DNA of 64,000 nt from NCBI GenBank assembly GCA_049116335.1, contig JAGDYZ010000037.1:1-64000 (forward strand). Reading direction: 5' to 3'. Made by a program: the position numbers and the translations under genes. The stretch comes from CANMIH01 sp049116335. Its GTDB lineage: Bacteria; Pseudomonadota; Alphaproteobacteria; Rhodobacterales; Rhodobacteraceae. The stretch's first letter is position 1, and each line of letters starts with the position of its first letter. A model generated the notes under the pieces. That model had not been told where the DNA came from. It saw nothing but the letters and a program-made list of their open reading frames with translations, and did no database searches. Positions 1 through 8,056 of the stretch are shown piece after piece.

Positions 1-591
1 GGGCCTTGGCTACCTCCTCTCGCCGAACGACGCAGGAGCGGACTGTACTGGGTTCCCCTGATCGCGGCGTATAGCGGCCTGCGACGCGAGGAAATCGCTG
101 GCATCGGCGTGGACTACGTTAGGGAAGAGGGTGGGATCACCTATTTTGATGTGATCACCACCACCGACCGTCGGATCAAGAACTCATCTTCGAGGCGAAA
201 GGTCCCACTTCACGACGACCTGATCCATCTGGGTCTGCTGGAGTTTGTTCGCGATGCGCGGAAAGCTGGTTATGTTCGTCTTTTCCCTGACCTCAAGGAA
301 CCGGCCTCCAACATCATGGGCCGCAGGGTCGGTCGCAAGGTCGAAAAATTTGTCAAGGAAATATGGGGCAGCGCAGGCACCGGTTTATCACTCCAAAGCG
401 CCCGACATTACGTCCAGCACGTCCTCGATCTCGACAAGGAGGTCCCCGCCAAAGTGGCGCGCGACATCATGGGTCACGAAGGTCAGGACGTACATGACTC
501 AGTATATGGAGACCATTCTCCCCTTCCCGCGCTAAAAGCCGCGATCGATCGCCTGCCTTCACTTAGCGGGATATGGTCGTTGCCGCGTTAA
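1..591 (+). CDS. Tyrosine recombinase/phage integrase, 5'-truncated by window edge
   Basis: The reading frame is open from base 1, so the N-terminus lies outside the window. The visible part is the catalytic domain of a tyrosine site-specific recombinase, which cuts and rejoins DNA during integration or excision of mobile elements. Seen: the first catalytic Arg in the segment SGLRREEIAG (bases about 73-102), the box II region LSLQSARHYVQH, the motif IMGHEG and a terminal candidate nucleophile Tyr in DSVYGD. The usual box II His (HxxRH) is Gln here (QSARH), a departure from the family consensus. It sits at the edge of the accessory region, consistent with being the integrase of this island or of an adjacent element. 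Internal GTG codons could also serve as starts, but the upstream codons are clearly homologous, so the truncation is by the window only. Confidence 0.85.
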   Translation, partial: GPWLPPLAERRRSGLYWVPLIAAYSGLRREEIAGIGVDYVREEGGITYFDVITTTDRRIKNSSSRRKVPLHDDLIHLGLLEFVRDARKAGYVRLFPDLKEPASNIMGRRVGRKVEKFVKEIWGSAGTGLSLQSARHYVQHVLDLDKEVPAKVARDIMGHEGQDVHDSVYGDHSPLPALKAAIDRLPSLSGIWSLPR

Positions 592-607
592 ACCAGTTCG
601 AACCGCA

Positions 608-830
608 TTAAGCCAAGGGGACGGGGTTATGCGTGCCCGCGCCATTTACCACTCGGCGAATCGTCATGGGCGCAGCGGAGTCACCATCCAAGACCGAATC
701 GCGACAGGTCCAGTCCGTACCAAGGCCTAAACGTCGCAGAAGGCGACGAAACCGATAGTCTGCAACCTCGTTCCGATAACCGCGAACAAAAATTAGCTCT
801 GCCGGACGGGGGCAATCCAGTTTCATTTGA
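608..830 (-). pseudogene. Decayed TniQ-like remnant
   Basis: An open frame of 72 codons on the minus strand ends in a segment resembling the TniQ-family signature (phenylalanine-cysteine, acidic residues, then VVDGDP). Here it reads SVLDGDSAAP after RRLGLGTDW, while the preceding part of the family pattern (a RL..GF..FCD-like stretch) appears in another frame with a stop. This suggests a frameshifted remnant. A better preserved remnant lies at 22354-22575. Low confidence because the piece is short and degraded. Confidence 0.3.
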
Positions 831-951
831 TAATCAAAGGCATCACTGTTGCCGACTGCATGACAGTCAACATTATCGAAGCTACGCCGCCTGATCAGGC
901 CCCGTCACGCAGAATTCCGAATCGCTCCCCACTGACAGAGCTTCCTTTTTG

Positions 952-977
952 ACACGGTGCCCCAGTGGGCACCGTGT
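952..977. repeat. Perfect 11-bp inverted repeat (hairpin)
   Basis: Arms ACACGGTGCCC (952-962) and GGGCACCGTGT (967-977) are exact reverse complements around the 4-nt loop CAGT. It lies 15 nt beyond the stop codon of the minus-strand DUF262 gene, where a transcription terminator would sit. However, no U-run follows the stem in that direction, so it may be a transcript-end stabiliser or a protein/recombinase site. Confidence 0.6.
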
Positions 978-992
978 GATTGGCGACGGACT

Positions 993-3086
993 TTAGCTGA
1001 TCAAAGTGCGGGCCTGGGCGATGACCCGCATTGTTCGATCCACCTGCCCGGGGTGCCTAAGGTTCATCAAAACCCCGCCGGAGTAGGTCGCGTTCACCAC
1101 GTGGTTCTGTGCCGTCGTGTCCTGGACCAGGTCATCGGGCTCGTCCACCTCGTTATAATCGACCCCGATCAGGACCCCAATCCCGTGCACGCGCGGGATC
1201 AGCTCCACGAAGAACTCCGGGTCGTGATAGCTGACGGACTTCTTCTCCGCCATCTCGATGACCTCCGGGAAGGCGGTCGTGATCCGGCCCCGCAGGAGAT
1301 CGAAGAGGGCGCTTGCGTCCGCGCTCATGGCCACGTCATCGACCCTCCGACGCGCCGCGCGCGCCTTGAGCTCGGTGCGGGCCATCTCCCGGATCATCTG
1401 GGTGTCCGCGCTCAGCGCGGGCCAGATCTTCAGGGCCTGACCGGCCAGCTTCTCCCCGCGCTCCCGCATCTCCTTGGGGGTCCAGACGGGGGCGTCGCGC
1501 AGATCCTCGTTCAGCCGGACCGGGCTCTGGCGGAACCCGTTCTCGATCGTCTGCTTCTCGTGCAGGGGCCGGTCGCTATAGGTACTGTTATACCCGGTCA
1601 GGGTCAGGTTCCCGAGCCGGTGCAGCCAGGTCTGGCGAACCCCCTTCCAGTCCTCGCCGAGCATGGCCCGCCACGGCTCCGGCATCTTCTCGTTCTGCGG
1701 CATCACGTGCTCGATGCTGTAGCCGCTCGTGTCGCTCTGCTCCTTGCGGTCGCGGTTCTCCAGCCCCTCGAGCAGATGGAGGCAGACCCGCTTCTGGTAG
1801 AGGTCCCCCTCGGTCAGGGCCCGGGAGAACTCAGCGTCCTCCGGGAAGGCGTAGGCGGACGGCATCCGGGCCAGCGCGGCCCGCAGGGAGGCCAGCGGGC
1901 TCTCATCGTCGATCCGGTAGGCGACCTTCGCGAACTCGAGCCCGTACCCCTTGCTCTGGGCCCCCATGACCGCCCGACGCAGCATGTAGCTCTCGATGAG
2001 CCTGACCGCCTCGAGCAGCTCCGCCTCGCTCAGGGTCTTGTGGGTCTCCTGCGCCTCCAAGAGCCGCATGATCAGGATCGCGGGGACGTCGCCGAGGTAA
2101 CGCAGGCTGGCGAAGGCGCGGGCCCGCTCGTCATTCCCGGCCCCGATCGTGAAGGCGGCGTATTGCCGGGCCCGGCGGAGCAGGTCCTTCAGCAGCGCCT
2201 CCAGCTTCCCGAGGTCGCGACCGACCTGCGCAAACTCCTCCCGGAACGCGGTGTAGACCCGGTCCGCGCGCGGCAGCTTGGCGGGCTTGGTGCGCAGGGC
2301 GAGATAGTCCCGGATGAAGCTCGCGAAGACCCGGTCATTGTCCCGGAACAGGTCGTCGATCCTGCCCCAGTACTGGGTGTGGAGACGGGTCTGATCCTTC
2401 TCGTCGAGGCTCATCAGGATGAAGTTCCGGATCAGGTCGGAGGTGCTCAGGTTCACCCCGGTCGAGTTCAGGCTCTCGAAGATCAGCTGCGGATCGTCCT
2501 TGCCCCGCTCAAGGGTGACGTCCACCAGGACCAGCCGGTTGATCCCGTTATAGACCACCTCCAGGTCCGCGTCCCGCAGCAGCTCCCGGAACAGCTCGTA
2601 GTTCTCCAGCACGTTCGCGGACGGGGTGTCCGGCAGGTCCGTCCCGGTCACCAGCGCGCTCAGGGTCGCGTCGTCATGACGGCGCAGGTGCAGCTTGAGC
2701 TCACGCGCCCCCTCCTCCTCCGTATTGCGCAGGAAGTAGGCGTCGATCTTCTTCCAGGTGGGCCCGTCCTCGGATCCGGACCAGTCGGTCTCCCGGATAT
2801 GGTCGCGCAGCGCGGTCAGCAGGAGCGTGAGGGTCGTGACCCGCTGCTGCCCGTCGATCAGGAGCCACCGGGTGAACCCGGCCGCGTTATCCGCGGTCGC
2901 GATGTAGACGACGGAGCCTACGAAATGCTCAGCCCGGGCCGGGTCGGACCCGACCTGCACGATGTCCTTCCAGAGCTTGGTGCAGTTCTCCTCCCTCCAG
3001 CGGTATTCGCGCTGGAATACCGGGATGACGAACTGGGTCGCCTGGCTTTTGACGATCTGCGAGAATAGGCGGTGATGTGCGTTCAT
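993..3086 (-). CDS. GmrSD-type DUF262/DUF1524 (HNH) restriction-like protein with DUF5655 tail
   Basis: A 697-residue single-chain protein of the GmrSD/DUF262 family. In characterised members a nucleotide-dependent DUF262 domain is joined to an HNH (DUF1524) nuclease that attacks modified phage DNA (type IV restriction). Seen: FQREYRW (about residues 24-30) and DGQQRVTTLT (78-87) of DUF262; an HNH-like segment YSIEHVMPQ near residue 455 followed by RLGNLTLTGYNS; and a C-terminal part resembling DUF5655 (about 590-697). All domains appear complete. I chose the ATG at 3086 because family members start just ahead of the IP.FQR motif; a TTG at 3113 is possible but less likely. It is transcribed alone. 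The substrate (glucosylated or other modified DNA) is inferred from the family. Confidence 0.88.
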   Translation of the reverse strand: MNAHHRLFSQIVKSQATQFVIPVFQREYRWREENCTKLWKDIVQVGSDPARAEHFVGSVVYIATADNAAGFTRWLLIDGQQRVTTLTLLLTALRDHIRETDWSGSEDGPTWKKIDAYFLRNTEEEGARELKLHLRRHDDATLSALVTGTDLPDTPSANVLENYELFRELLRDADLEVVYNGINRLVLVDVTLERGKDDPQLIFESLNSTGVNLSTSDLIRNFILMSLDEKDQTRLHTQYWGRIDDLFRDNDRVFASFIRDYLALRTKPAKLPRADRVYTAFREEFAQVGRDLGKLEALLKDLLRRARQYAAFTIGAGNDERARAFASLRYLGDVPAILIMRLLEAQETHKTLSEAELLEAVRLIESYMLRRAVMGAQSKGYGLEFAKVAYRIDDESPLASLRAALARMPSAYAFPEDAEFSRALTEGDLYQKRVCLHLLEGLENRDRKEQSDTSGYSIEHVMPQNEKMPEPWRAMLGEDWKGVRQTWLHRLGNLTLTGYNSTYSDRPLHEKQTIENGFRQSPVRLNEDLRDAPVWTPKEMRERGEKLAGQALKIWPALSADTQMIREMARTELKARAARRRVDDVAMSADASALFDLLRGRITTAFPEVIEMAEKKSVSYHDPEFFVELIPRVHGIGVLIGVDYNEVDEPDDLVQDTTAQNHVVNATYSGGVLMNLRHPGQVDRTMRVIAQARTLIS

Positions 3087-3274
3087 GGGGACCCTGTGAT
3101 CTGTTTTAGGCAAAATTATTCATTATCAGTTGGTTGCACATTCAATCGGTATAGAAAAGCCGCTACCACACATGAACGGGCTGTATCTTTGGTTTTTGGT
3201 GATACTATCTAAACCATGCCAGAAAAGATAAAACAGAGCGGTCCCACGGCAGTCTCCGATATTCGGTGACCCAA

Positions 3275-3943
3275 TCAATCCACGACCGGATAATAAGGCG
3301 CACCCCAATCTTCGTTCGGGTTTGAAATCATCGTATCGACAAAGACGGGCAGCAGGCTCAGCAGCAGTGCTGCCCCATCACGAACCTGCTTGCGGTTCAC
3401 CTGGCTGTTCCAGGTCGCGCCACCATGTACGAGCTGGTTGCGCAGCACGTACAATCTATCGAAGAGGATGCTCAGCAACTTCGCGGTTTCCTTACCTTCA
3501 ATCGCATATTGCGCAGCCTTCTTGGCGTTCTCGAAGCGCAGTTCCCAGTTGTCATACTGGGCATCGCCATTGTGGAATTTCCAGAACGGGCTGAAGATGT
3601 ATTTGTTGTCCAGAAGCTCGGCCACCACGCCCTCGAACTGATACCAGATCTCATGGGCTATGCGGCCCTTAGGGTCGCACTTCACAAGGGAATCAAAGAA
3701 GTTTTGGAAATCTGTGCGCGCGAATGAGCCCGGGTCATCCCCCATGTCCTTCGCATAGGCCGCGTTGAAGGCAATCCAGCTGAAGATGAACGAGGCATCA
3801 GGATCGTCGTTTATCAATGCTGCCGACCGGGCGATCCAACTGATGGACCTGTGCGTGCGCAGGTTCAGCTCTGGCGAATTCTGCTCGCGCAGCTGACGGT
3901 GTTTGTCCCGCAAGTAGTCAAATTCGTTCGACACCTCTGCCAT
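3275..3943 (-). CDS. HEPN-domain protein, putative RNase
   Basis: A 222-residue, mostly helical protein. Near the C-terminus it carries RNQLVHGG, which fits the R-x4-H motif of HEPN ribonucleases, such as the ApeA-like HEPN found in abortive-infection systems. HEPN proteins typically cleave RNA and halt growth when triggered; that role is inferred here. It is the third gene of a minus-strand operon after the SbcB-like exonuclease and the DUF6508-like gene. Its ATG at 3943 lies 5 nt beyond the upstream stop codon, preceded by GAGG. An upstream GTG at 3952 overlaps the neighbouring gene and would sit too close to the ribosome-binding site. No antitoxin nucleotidyltransferase is adjacent. Confidence 0.6.
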   Translation of the reverse strand: MAEVSNEFDYLRDKHRQLREQNSPELNLRTHRSISWIARSAALINDDPDASFIFSWIAFNAAYAKDMGDDPGSFARTDFQNFFDSLVKCDPKGRIAHEIWYQFEGVVAELLDNKYIFSPFWKFHNGDAQYDNWELRFENAKKAAQYAIEGKETAKLLSILFDRLYVLRNQLVHGGATWNSQVNRKQVRDGAALLLSLLPVFVDTMISNPNEDWGAPYYPVVD

Positions 3944-3948
3944 CGTCC

Positions 3949-4404
3949 TCACGCTCCTAATCTACGCGCAATTACATCGCCAAGCCGCGACCTGATCAGC
4001 CCCCAGACGGCTCCGCCACCCGTACCCGCGCCACCGTCGCCCCATCGCTCGCTTCTCATGACGAAATGCAGGATCCGCCGCATATCGCGCAGGCTAAGAG
4101 TATCGACCCGCCCAAGATCACGTTCAAGCTGCTGCATGAACTCTGGCACAGGCGTTTTTTCCCGATCCCCCATGTCTTCTCCACCATCACTGCAGACGAA
4201 ACCGCAGGAGTAGGCAGCATCAATGAAAACGGACCATTCCGCCCAGTCTATTGGCCGAAGCCGCTCATCGCGCGTTGCTGTTTCATATCGGACAAGCAAA
4301 TCCCGCAATCGCGCGCCTACAAACCGTACCTGCTCGACGGTAAGCTGGTCTTCAAGACTGAACAAGCCATGACGAATATCCGGATCCTTTTCCAGTGCTG
4401 GCAT
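3949..4404 (-). CDS. DUF6508-like protein
   Basis: A 151-residue acidic protein. Its C-terminal half has the pattern RRILHFVMRSERWGDGG followed by a Gly-rich stretch and WGLIRSRLGDVIARRL. This resembles the DUF6508 family (a helix, then RGERFCDG-like sequence), whose function is unknown. I chose the ATG at 4404, which follows the exonuclease stop codon by 2 nt; the open frame extends upstream to 4545 but would overlap the exonuclease by 139 nt. The start/stop coupling with both neighbours indicates a single transcript. It may be an accessory or regulatory partner of the exonuclease. Confidence 0.6.
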   Translation of the reverse strand: MPALEKDPDIRHGLFSLEDQLTVEQVRFVGARLRDLLVRYETATRDERLRPIDWAEWSVFIDAAYSCGFVCSDGGEDMGDREKTPVPEFMQQLERDLGRVDTLSLRDMRRILHFVMRSERWGDGGAGTGGGAVWGLIRSRLGDVIARRLGA

Positions 4405-4406
4405 CT

Positions 4407-5801
4407 TTAGATCATCCTTTCGATCGAAGAGCTGGTCCCCAGCTCCGCTATGAATTCCTCGATTTCTCCAAAACTGGAAGATTCCTGCGCTGATCCCACT
4501 TGCATCTCCAAGAGCGCTTGGCGGGCCTTCTCGAGGGTCATCCACTCTACTTCGGTTTCATCCGGTACGTTCCAACGCTCGCGGCGCCACGCAATGTATC
4601 GCCGACGTTCCTTATCGGACAGCAGGTTGGGCGCGTAGAATGCAACGAGCCGGGAACCAATCTGGCGCAACCGGGCATCTTCGAAGGTCGCCACGATTTC
4701 TTGCCGACGCGGCCAATCCGCCCCCTGAAACTCCTTCAGCCGAGCCTTGTCGTTCCAGCCGTAGAAGCCATTGAAAATCTGCCGCTCGACATGCTGCGAC
4801 CTCGCGTCAATGTCGGCGGGATAGCGCGCGGTCATCGTCGCGATCAGCCGCTGGCGCAACTCGGGGGCCTCTGCAAGTGCCTGGGCACGCCGCCGTTGTT
4901 CATCCGTTACGGTCGCGGGCGGCAAGAGCATCGGCACTTTGTTGATCGAGATCGAACGCAGCGTACGTGGCTCTGCGTCCATGGCAGCCATCAGGTCTGC
5001 ATCGGACGCGGTGATCAATTCTTGCGGGTCCATCGCATCGAGATCGAAGAGATGGGCCTGATTCTGGTTCTTGGCCGCATAGCCGCAAAGGCACCCCATG
5101 ATTGCCTTCGGAGGGCCGGCCTCAAACCGCCCAACCAGTTCGAGAGGCTGGAACCGGTCCAGCTGCGCCTGGACATGCGCCTTATCACGATTGGCCAGGA
5201 GTTGTTGCCAGAGGTCCGGTGCGCGTTCGGCGATCAGCCGCGCGATGTGAATCGTCGCTTCGACGTCCCCCAAAGCGTCATGTGCGTTGTGCCCCTCAAA
5301 GCCATTTTCCGGGGCAAGACGATCGAGCTTGAAGCGGACGCGGCCGGTCTCATCGACGGGCCAGTTGAGCAGATCGGGGCGGCGCTGAAACACTGCAAAC
5401 ACGGCCGTCATGATGTCGAAGCGCGCATTGCCGTTGAACTGCGTGGCAAAAATCTCGGGCTGCAGGTTCTGATAGAACATCTGGCGTAGCATCTCTTCAT
5501 CAAAGCGGATGCTGTTGAACCCGGTCCAGATCGCGGGCGACCAACGCGACACCAGCGCGGTCAGCTCTTGGGCAAACTCGAACAGGCTCGGCAGCTCGGG
5601 ATCGACAAGCTGATGCGGTCGCACCCCAGTGACCGCCAAGGCCTGCGGCGATGGGATGACGTGAGGAGCAAGTCGGCAACGCAAGTTGACCCGCTCGATC
5701 TCCCTGAATTCGGCATCCGTGAGGATCGCCGCGAATTGCAGGGGATGGTCGAAGGCAGGCGACGTGCCAGTGGTCTCGAGATCGAAAAATGCAAAGTTCA
5801 T
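4407..5801 (-). CDS. sbcB: Exonuclease I (SbcB)-like DEDDh 3'-5' exonuclease
   Basis: A 464-residue protein close in length to E. coli exonuclease I (475). It degrades single-stranded DNA from the 3' end. Seen: the DEDDh motif I FDLETTG at the N-terminus (residues 6-12), GFNSIRFDEEM (motif II region, about residue 115) and HNAHDALGDVEAT (motif III, with H and D spaced as in DEDDh enzymes, about 170-182), followed by the SbcB-type C-terminal region. It is the first gene of the minus-strand operon with the DUF6508-like and HEPN genes and diverges from the AAA ATPase gene across a 118-nt region carrying the shared promoter element. Many Roseobacters keep few sbcB copies, so an island copy may serve defence or DNA processing rather than housekeeping; that is inference. 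Confidence 0.85.
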   Translation of the reverse strand: MNFAFFDLETTGTSPAFDHPLQFAAILTDAEFREIERVNLRCRLAPHVIPSPQALAVTGVRPHQLVDPELPSLFEFAQELTALVSRWSPAIWTGFNSIRFDEEMLRQMFYQNLQPEIFATQFNGNARFDIMTAVFAVFQRRPDLLNWPVDETGRVRFKLDRLAPENGFEGHNAHDALGDVEATIHIARLIAERAPDLWQQLLANRDKAHVQAQLDRFQPLELVGRFEAGPPKAIMGCLCGYAAKNQNQAHLFDLDAMDPQELITASDADLMAAMDAEPRTLRSISINKVPMLLPPATVTDEQRRRAQALAEAPELRQRLIATMTARYPADIDARSQHVERQIFNGFYGWNDKARLKEFQGADWPRRQEIVATFEDARLRQIGSRLVAFYAPNLLSDKERRRYIAWRRERWNVPDETEVEWMTLEKARQALLEMQVGSAQESSSFGEIEEFIAELGTSSSIERMI

Positions 5802-5861
5802 AAGGTTGTATAGGCAGTTTCAGTGAACAGGTCACGCAGATATACACCGCTGCCGCCACAG

Positions 5862-5881
5862 ATACGCCCGATTCTGACGCA
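5862..5881 (+). promoter_or_regulatory. Shared promoter element, copy 1 (ATACGCCCGATTCTGACGCA)
   Basis: This 20-bp element lies in the divergent region between sbcB (-) and the AAA ATPase (+), 38 nt before the AAA start codon. It matches 17 of 20 positions with 16135-16154, ahead of the phosphatase/ADP-ribosylglycohydrolase gene. In both copies a CTA..TCAA..CG pattern begins exactly 9 nt downstream. It could be a -35 region plus an operator for the WYL regulator. Confidence 0.6.
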
Positions 5882-5919
5882 TGCGCCCACTACATTCAAT
5901 TCGTCACGATGGAGGTTGC

Positions 5920-7956
5920 ATGACGCACAAATACGAGCAGCGATTCTTGATTGATCTGGCTTTTCGGGTCGCCCACGGCTTTCCCGCCCGCAGTGTCGTG
6001 GCCCAGGAGCTTTCAAGCTGGGTTGAAGATCAGGATCTCGGGTTCGACTGGGATCCGGAGATCGACAGTTTCAGGAAGAAGGGCGTCCCTGCTCCCGTAT
6101 GGTCCAACCTGCGGAAACGGCTCGCGGATCGCTTGGCAACGGCCGCGCAGCCAAAACCCGATGTCTTGACGAAAAACGTCTACGTCCTGGCAGACCATGT
6201 CGGGCTGAACGCGGATGAGCGCGCCATCTTCGAACTGGCGGTTCGCGCAGGACGGTCCGGACCCGTGAAGTCTTTGTGCAACTCTCTGGTCGATGATGCG
6301 CGGATCCCGGTTCTGGATGCGGTCACCCAGCTTTCCGGACTGTCCGCCGCCAGCGTACGGCGCGCCCTTGCACCGACTGGGCGGTTGGTGGTCTCCGGCC
6401 TCTTGCAGTTCGATAAACCGCCCCTGAGCGGTCTCGGGCTCTTTCCCTCCGACCGCCTTTTAGTGGCTCTGGATCCGCCATCACGCACCCTGAGTGACAT
6501 TCTGGGGAAGCTTTTTTCCCGCGTCGGCGCCGCATCGGTGGAATGGGAGGATTTCGCGCATCTTGGCGCTGGGCGTGACTTTGCATTCCGTCTGCTCCGC
6601 GGTGCGCTTGAGCGGCGCGAAAAGGGCGTAAACATCCTCCTGCACGGGGTGCCGGGCACCGGCAAGACCGAGTTCTGCAAGGCGCTGGCGGTGCATCTCG
6701 GTGCTGGGCTTCACGCTGTCGGCGAAGCCGATGACGATGGGGACGAGCCATCCCGGTTTGAGCGCCTGCAGCAGCTGCGCCTTGGCCAGCGGTTGCTCAG
6801 CGACCAGGGCAACAGCCTGATCCTCTTTGACGAGATGGAGGACCTGTTTCCAGGTCTCGACAATGGGATCTTTGGTTTTTCGCTGCGCCGTGCCGGCTCG
6901 AAGGTCCACATCAACCGGCTTCTGGAAAACAATCCAGTCCCGACATTGTGGACGACCAACGATATCAGCGATTGCGACCCCGCATTCCTACGGCGGATCT
7001 CATTCTCGCTGGAGTTGCGAACGCCGCCGGTTTCCGTGCGTAGCCGCATCTGGGAGAAACTCGCCGAGCAGCACCGGGTTCCGCTGCCAAAGGATCTCTG
7101 TCTTGAACTTGCCCATAGCATGGAGGATGCGCCCGCACTTGCAGACAGCGCGCTTCGCGCAGCGCGGATCACGCGCGGCGGGGCAGAAGACGTCAAGTTT
7201 GCGGCCGAAGCGATTTCGCGTGCGGTGCGCGGCGGGCACAACCCGCTTTCGGCACCCAGCAGCGTCAGGTTCGAGCCCGAACTCGCCAATGCCGACCACG
7301 ACCTTGCACTGATCACGGAGCGATTCGTCGCCTGCGGTCCCGCCAATACCGGTGGGCTTTGCCTCAGTGGTCCTCCCGGCACCGGCAAGAGCGCCTTTGC
7401 ACGCTACCTCGCGGAGCGCATGCAAATGCCAGTCCTCGAGCGTCGCGCCTCTGATCTGCTCGATCGCTATGTCGGCGGGAGCGAACGCAACATCGCAGAT
7501 GCCTTTGCCGAAGCGCGCGACACCAGCGCGTTTCTTGTGTTCGACGAGGCGGACTCGCTTTTGGGCGCGCGCGATGGCGCAACGCATCGCTGGGAAATCT
7601 CGCAGGTCAACGAGATGCTCACCTGGATGGAAAACCATCCCCTGCCTTTCGCCTGCACCACCAACTTGATAGAACAGCTAGATCCGGCCACCGCCCGGCG
7701 CTTCAGCCTCAAGATCGGCTTGTTGCCGCTCAGCGCCCAGCAGCGTGAGGCGTGCTTCCGTCGCTTCTTCAAGTCCGATCCCTCCTCTGGGCTTTCGGCC
7801 CTTGACCAACTGACGCCCGGAGATTTCGCGGTGGTTGCCAAGCGATCGAAGCTGCTGGGCATCACTCAGCCTGATGCACTCCTTGTTGAACTGCGCCGCG
7901 AGCAAGCCGCGAAGCCCAATACACGAAACCCGATCGGGTTTCGTGCAGCAAGCTGA
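5920..7956 (+). CDS. Double AAA+ ATPase
   Basis: A 678-residue cytoplasmic protein with two AAA ATPase modules. Seen: first Walker A GVPGTGKTEF (about residue 241) with Walker B LILFDEMEDLF (about 299); second Walker A GPPGTGKSAF (about 482) with Walker B FLVFDEADSLLG (about 539). The second module is closest to the classical AAA group (Cdc48/FtsH-like). The first 200 residues are an uncharacterised helical domain. The ATG at 5920 is preceded by GGAGG; an ATG at 5881 in frame overlaps the promoter element and was rejected. The next gene is a WYL regulator, 100 nt downstream. Such ATPases remodel or unload proteins or nucleoprotein complexes; the partner here is unknown, though exonuclease and AddAB-like neighbours suggest a DNA-linked role. 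Confidence 0.85.
   Translation: MTHKYEQRFLIDLAFRVAHGFPARSVVAQELSSWVEDQDLGFDWDPEIDSFRKKGVPAPVWSNLRKRLADRLATAAQPKPDVLTKNVYVLADHVGLNADERAIFELAVRAGRSGPVKSLCNSLVDDARIPVLDAVTQLSGLSAASVRRALAPTGRLVVSGLLQFDKPPLSGLGLFPSDRLLVALDPPSRTLSDILGKLFSRVGAASVEWEDFAHLGAGRDFAFRLLRGALERREKGVNILLHGVPGTGKTEFCKALAVHLGAGLHAVGEADDDGDEPSRFERLQQLRLGQRLLSDQGNSLILFDEMEDLFPGLDNGIFGFSLRRAGSKVHINRLLENNPVPTLWTTNDISDCDPAFLRRISFSLELRTPPVSVRSRIWEKLAEQHRVPLPKDLCLELAHSMEDAPALADSALRAARITRGGAEDVKFAAEAISRAVRGGHNPLSAPSSVRFEPELANADHDLALITERFVACGPANTGGLCLSGPPGTGKSAFARYLAERMQMPVLERRASDLLDRYVGGSERNIADAFAEARDTSAFLVFDEADSLLGARDGATHRWEISQVNEMLTWMENHPLPFACTTNLIEQLDPATARRFSLKIGLLPLSAQQREACFRRFFKSDPSSGLSALDQLTPGDFAVVAKRSKLLGITQPDALLVELRREQAAKPNTRNPIGFRAAS
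7922..7945. repeat. Perfect 24-bp palindrome at end of AAA gene
   Basis: Arms CACGAAACCCGA and TCGGGTTTCGTG are exact reverse complements with no spacer, inside the last codons of the AAA gene (encoding RNPIGFR) and 111 nt before the WYL regulator start. Position and symmetry suit an operator for the dimeric WYL regulator or an mRNA hairpin separating the two genes. Confidence 0.5.
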
Positions 7957-8056
7957 TCGAGTCGTTCAATCCAATGCGGCAAGGTCATTCTCAGAACCGG
8001 CTCGGCTTGAAGCCATGACCCGTTTCGGTCACTCTGCGGGAAATGGAGGGGCGCCA

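Larger units (their letters stand above)
592..992. other. Intergenic stretch between integrase and DUF262 gene
   Basis: No intact gene is visible here. The stretch holds the TniQ-like remnant at 608-830 and the strong inverted repeat at 952-977. No tRNA or recognisable attachment core was found. Confidence 0.5.

Noticed and set aside
952..977. Intrinsic terminator for the DUF262 gene
   Set aside because: The stem is excellent but no U-run follows in the relevant direction; reported only as an inverted repeat.
957..3068. 703-codon open frame opposite the DUF262 gene
   Set aside because: Its product is Arg/Leu/Pro/Gln-rich without domain motifs and exactly mirrors the DUF262 gene, which has clear family motifs.
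4500..5489. 329-codon plus-strand frame opposite sbcB
   Set aside because: No motifs and complementary to the DEDDh exonuclease.
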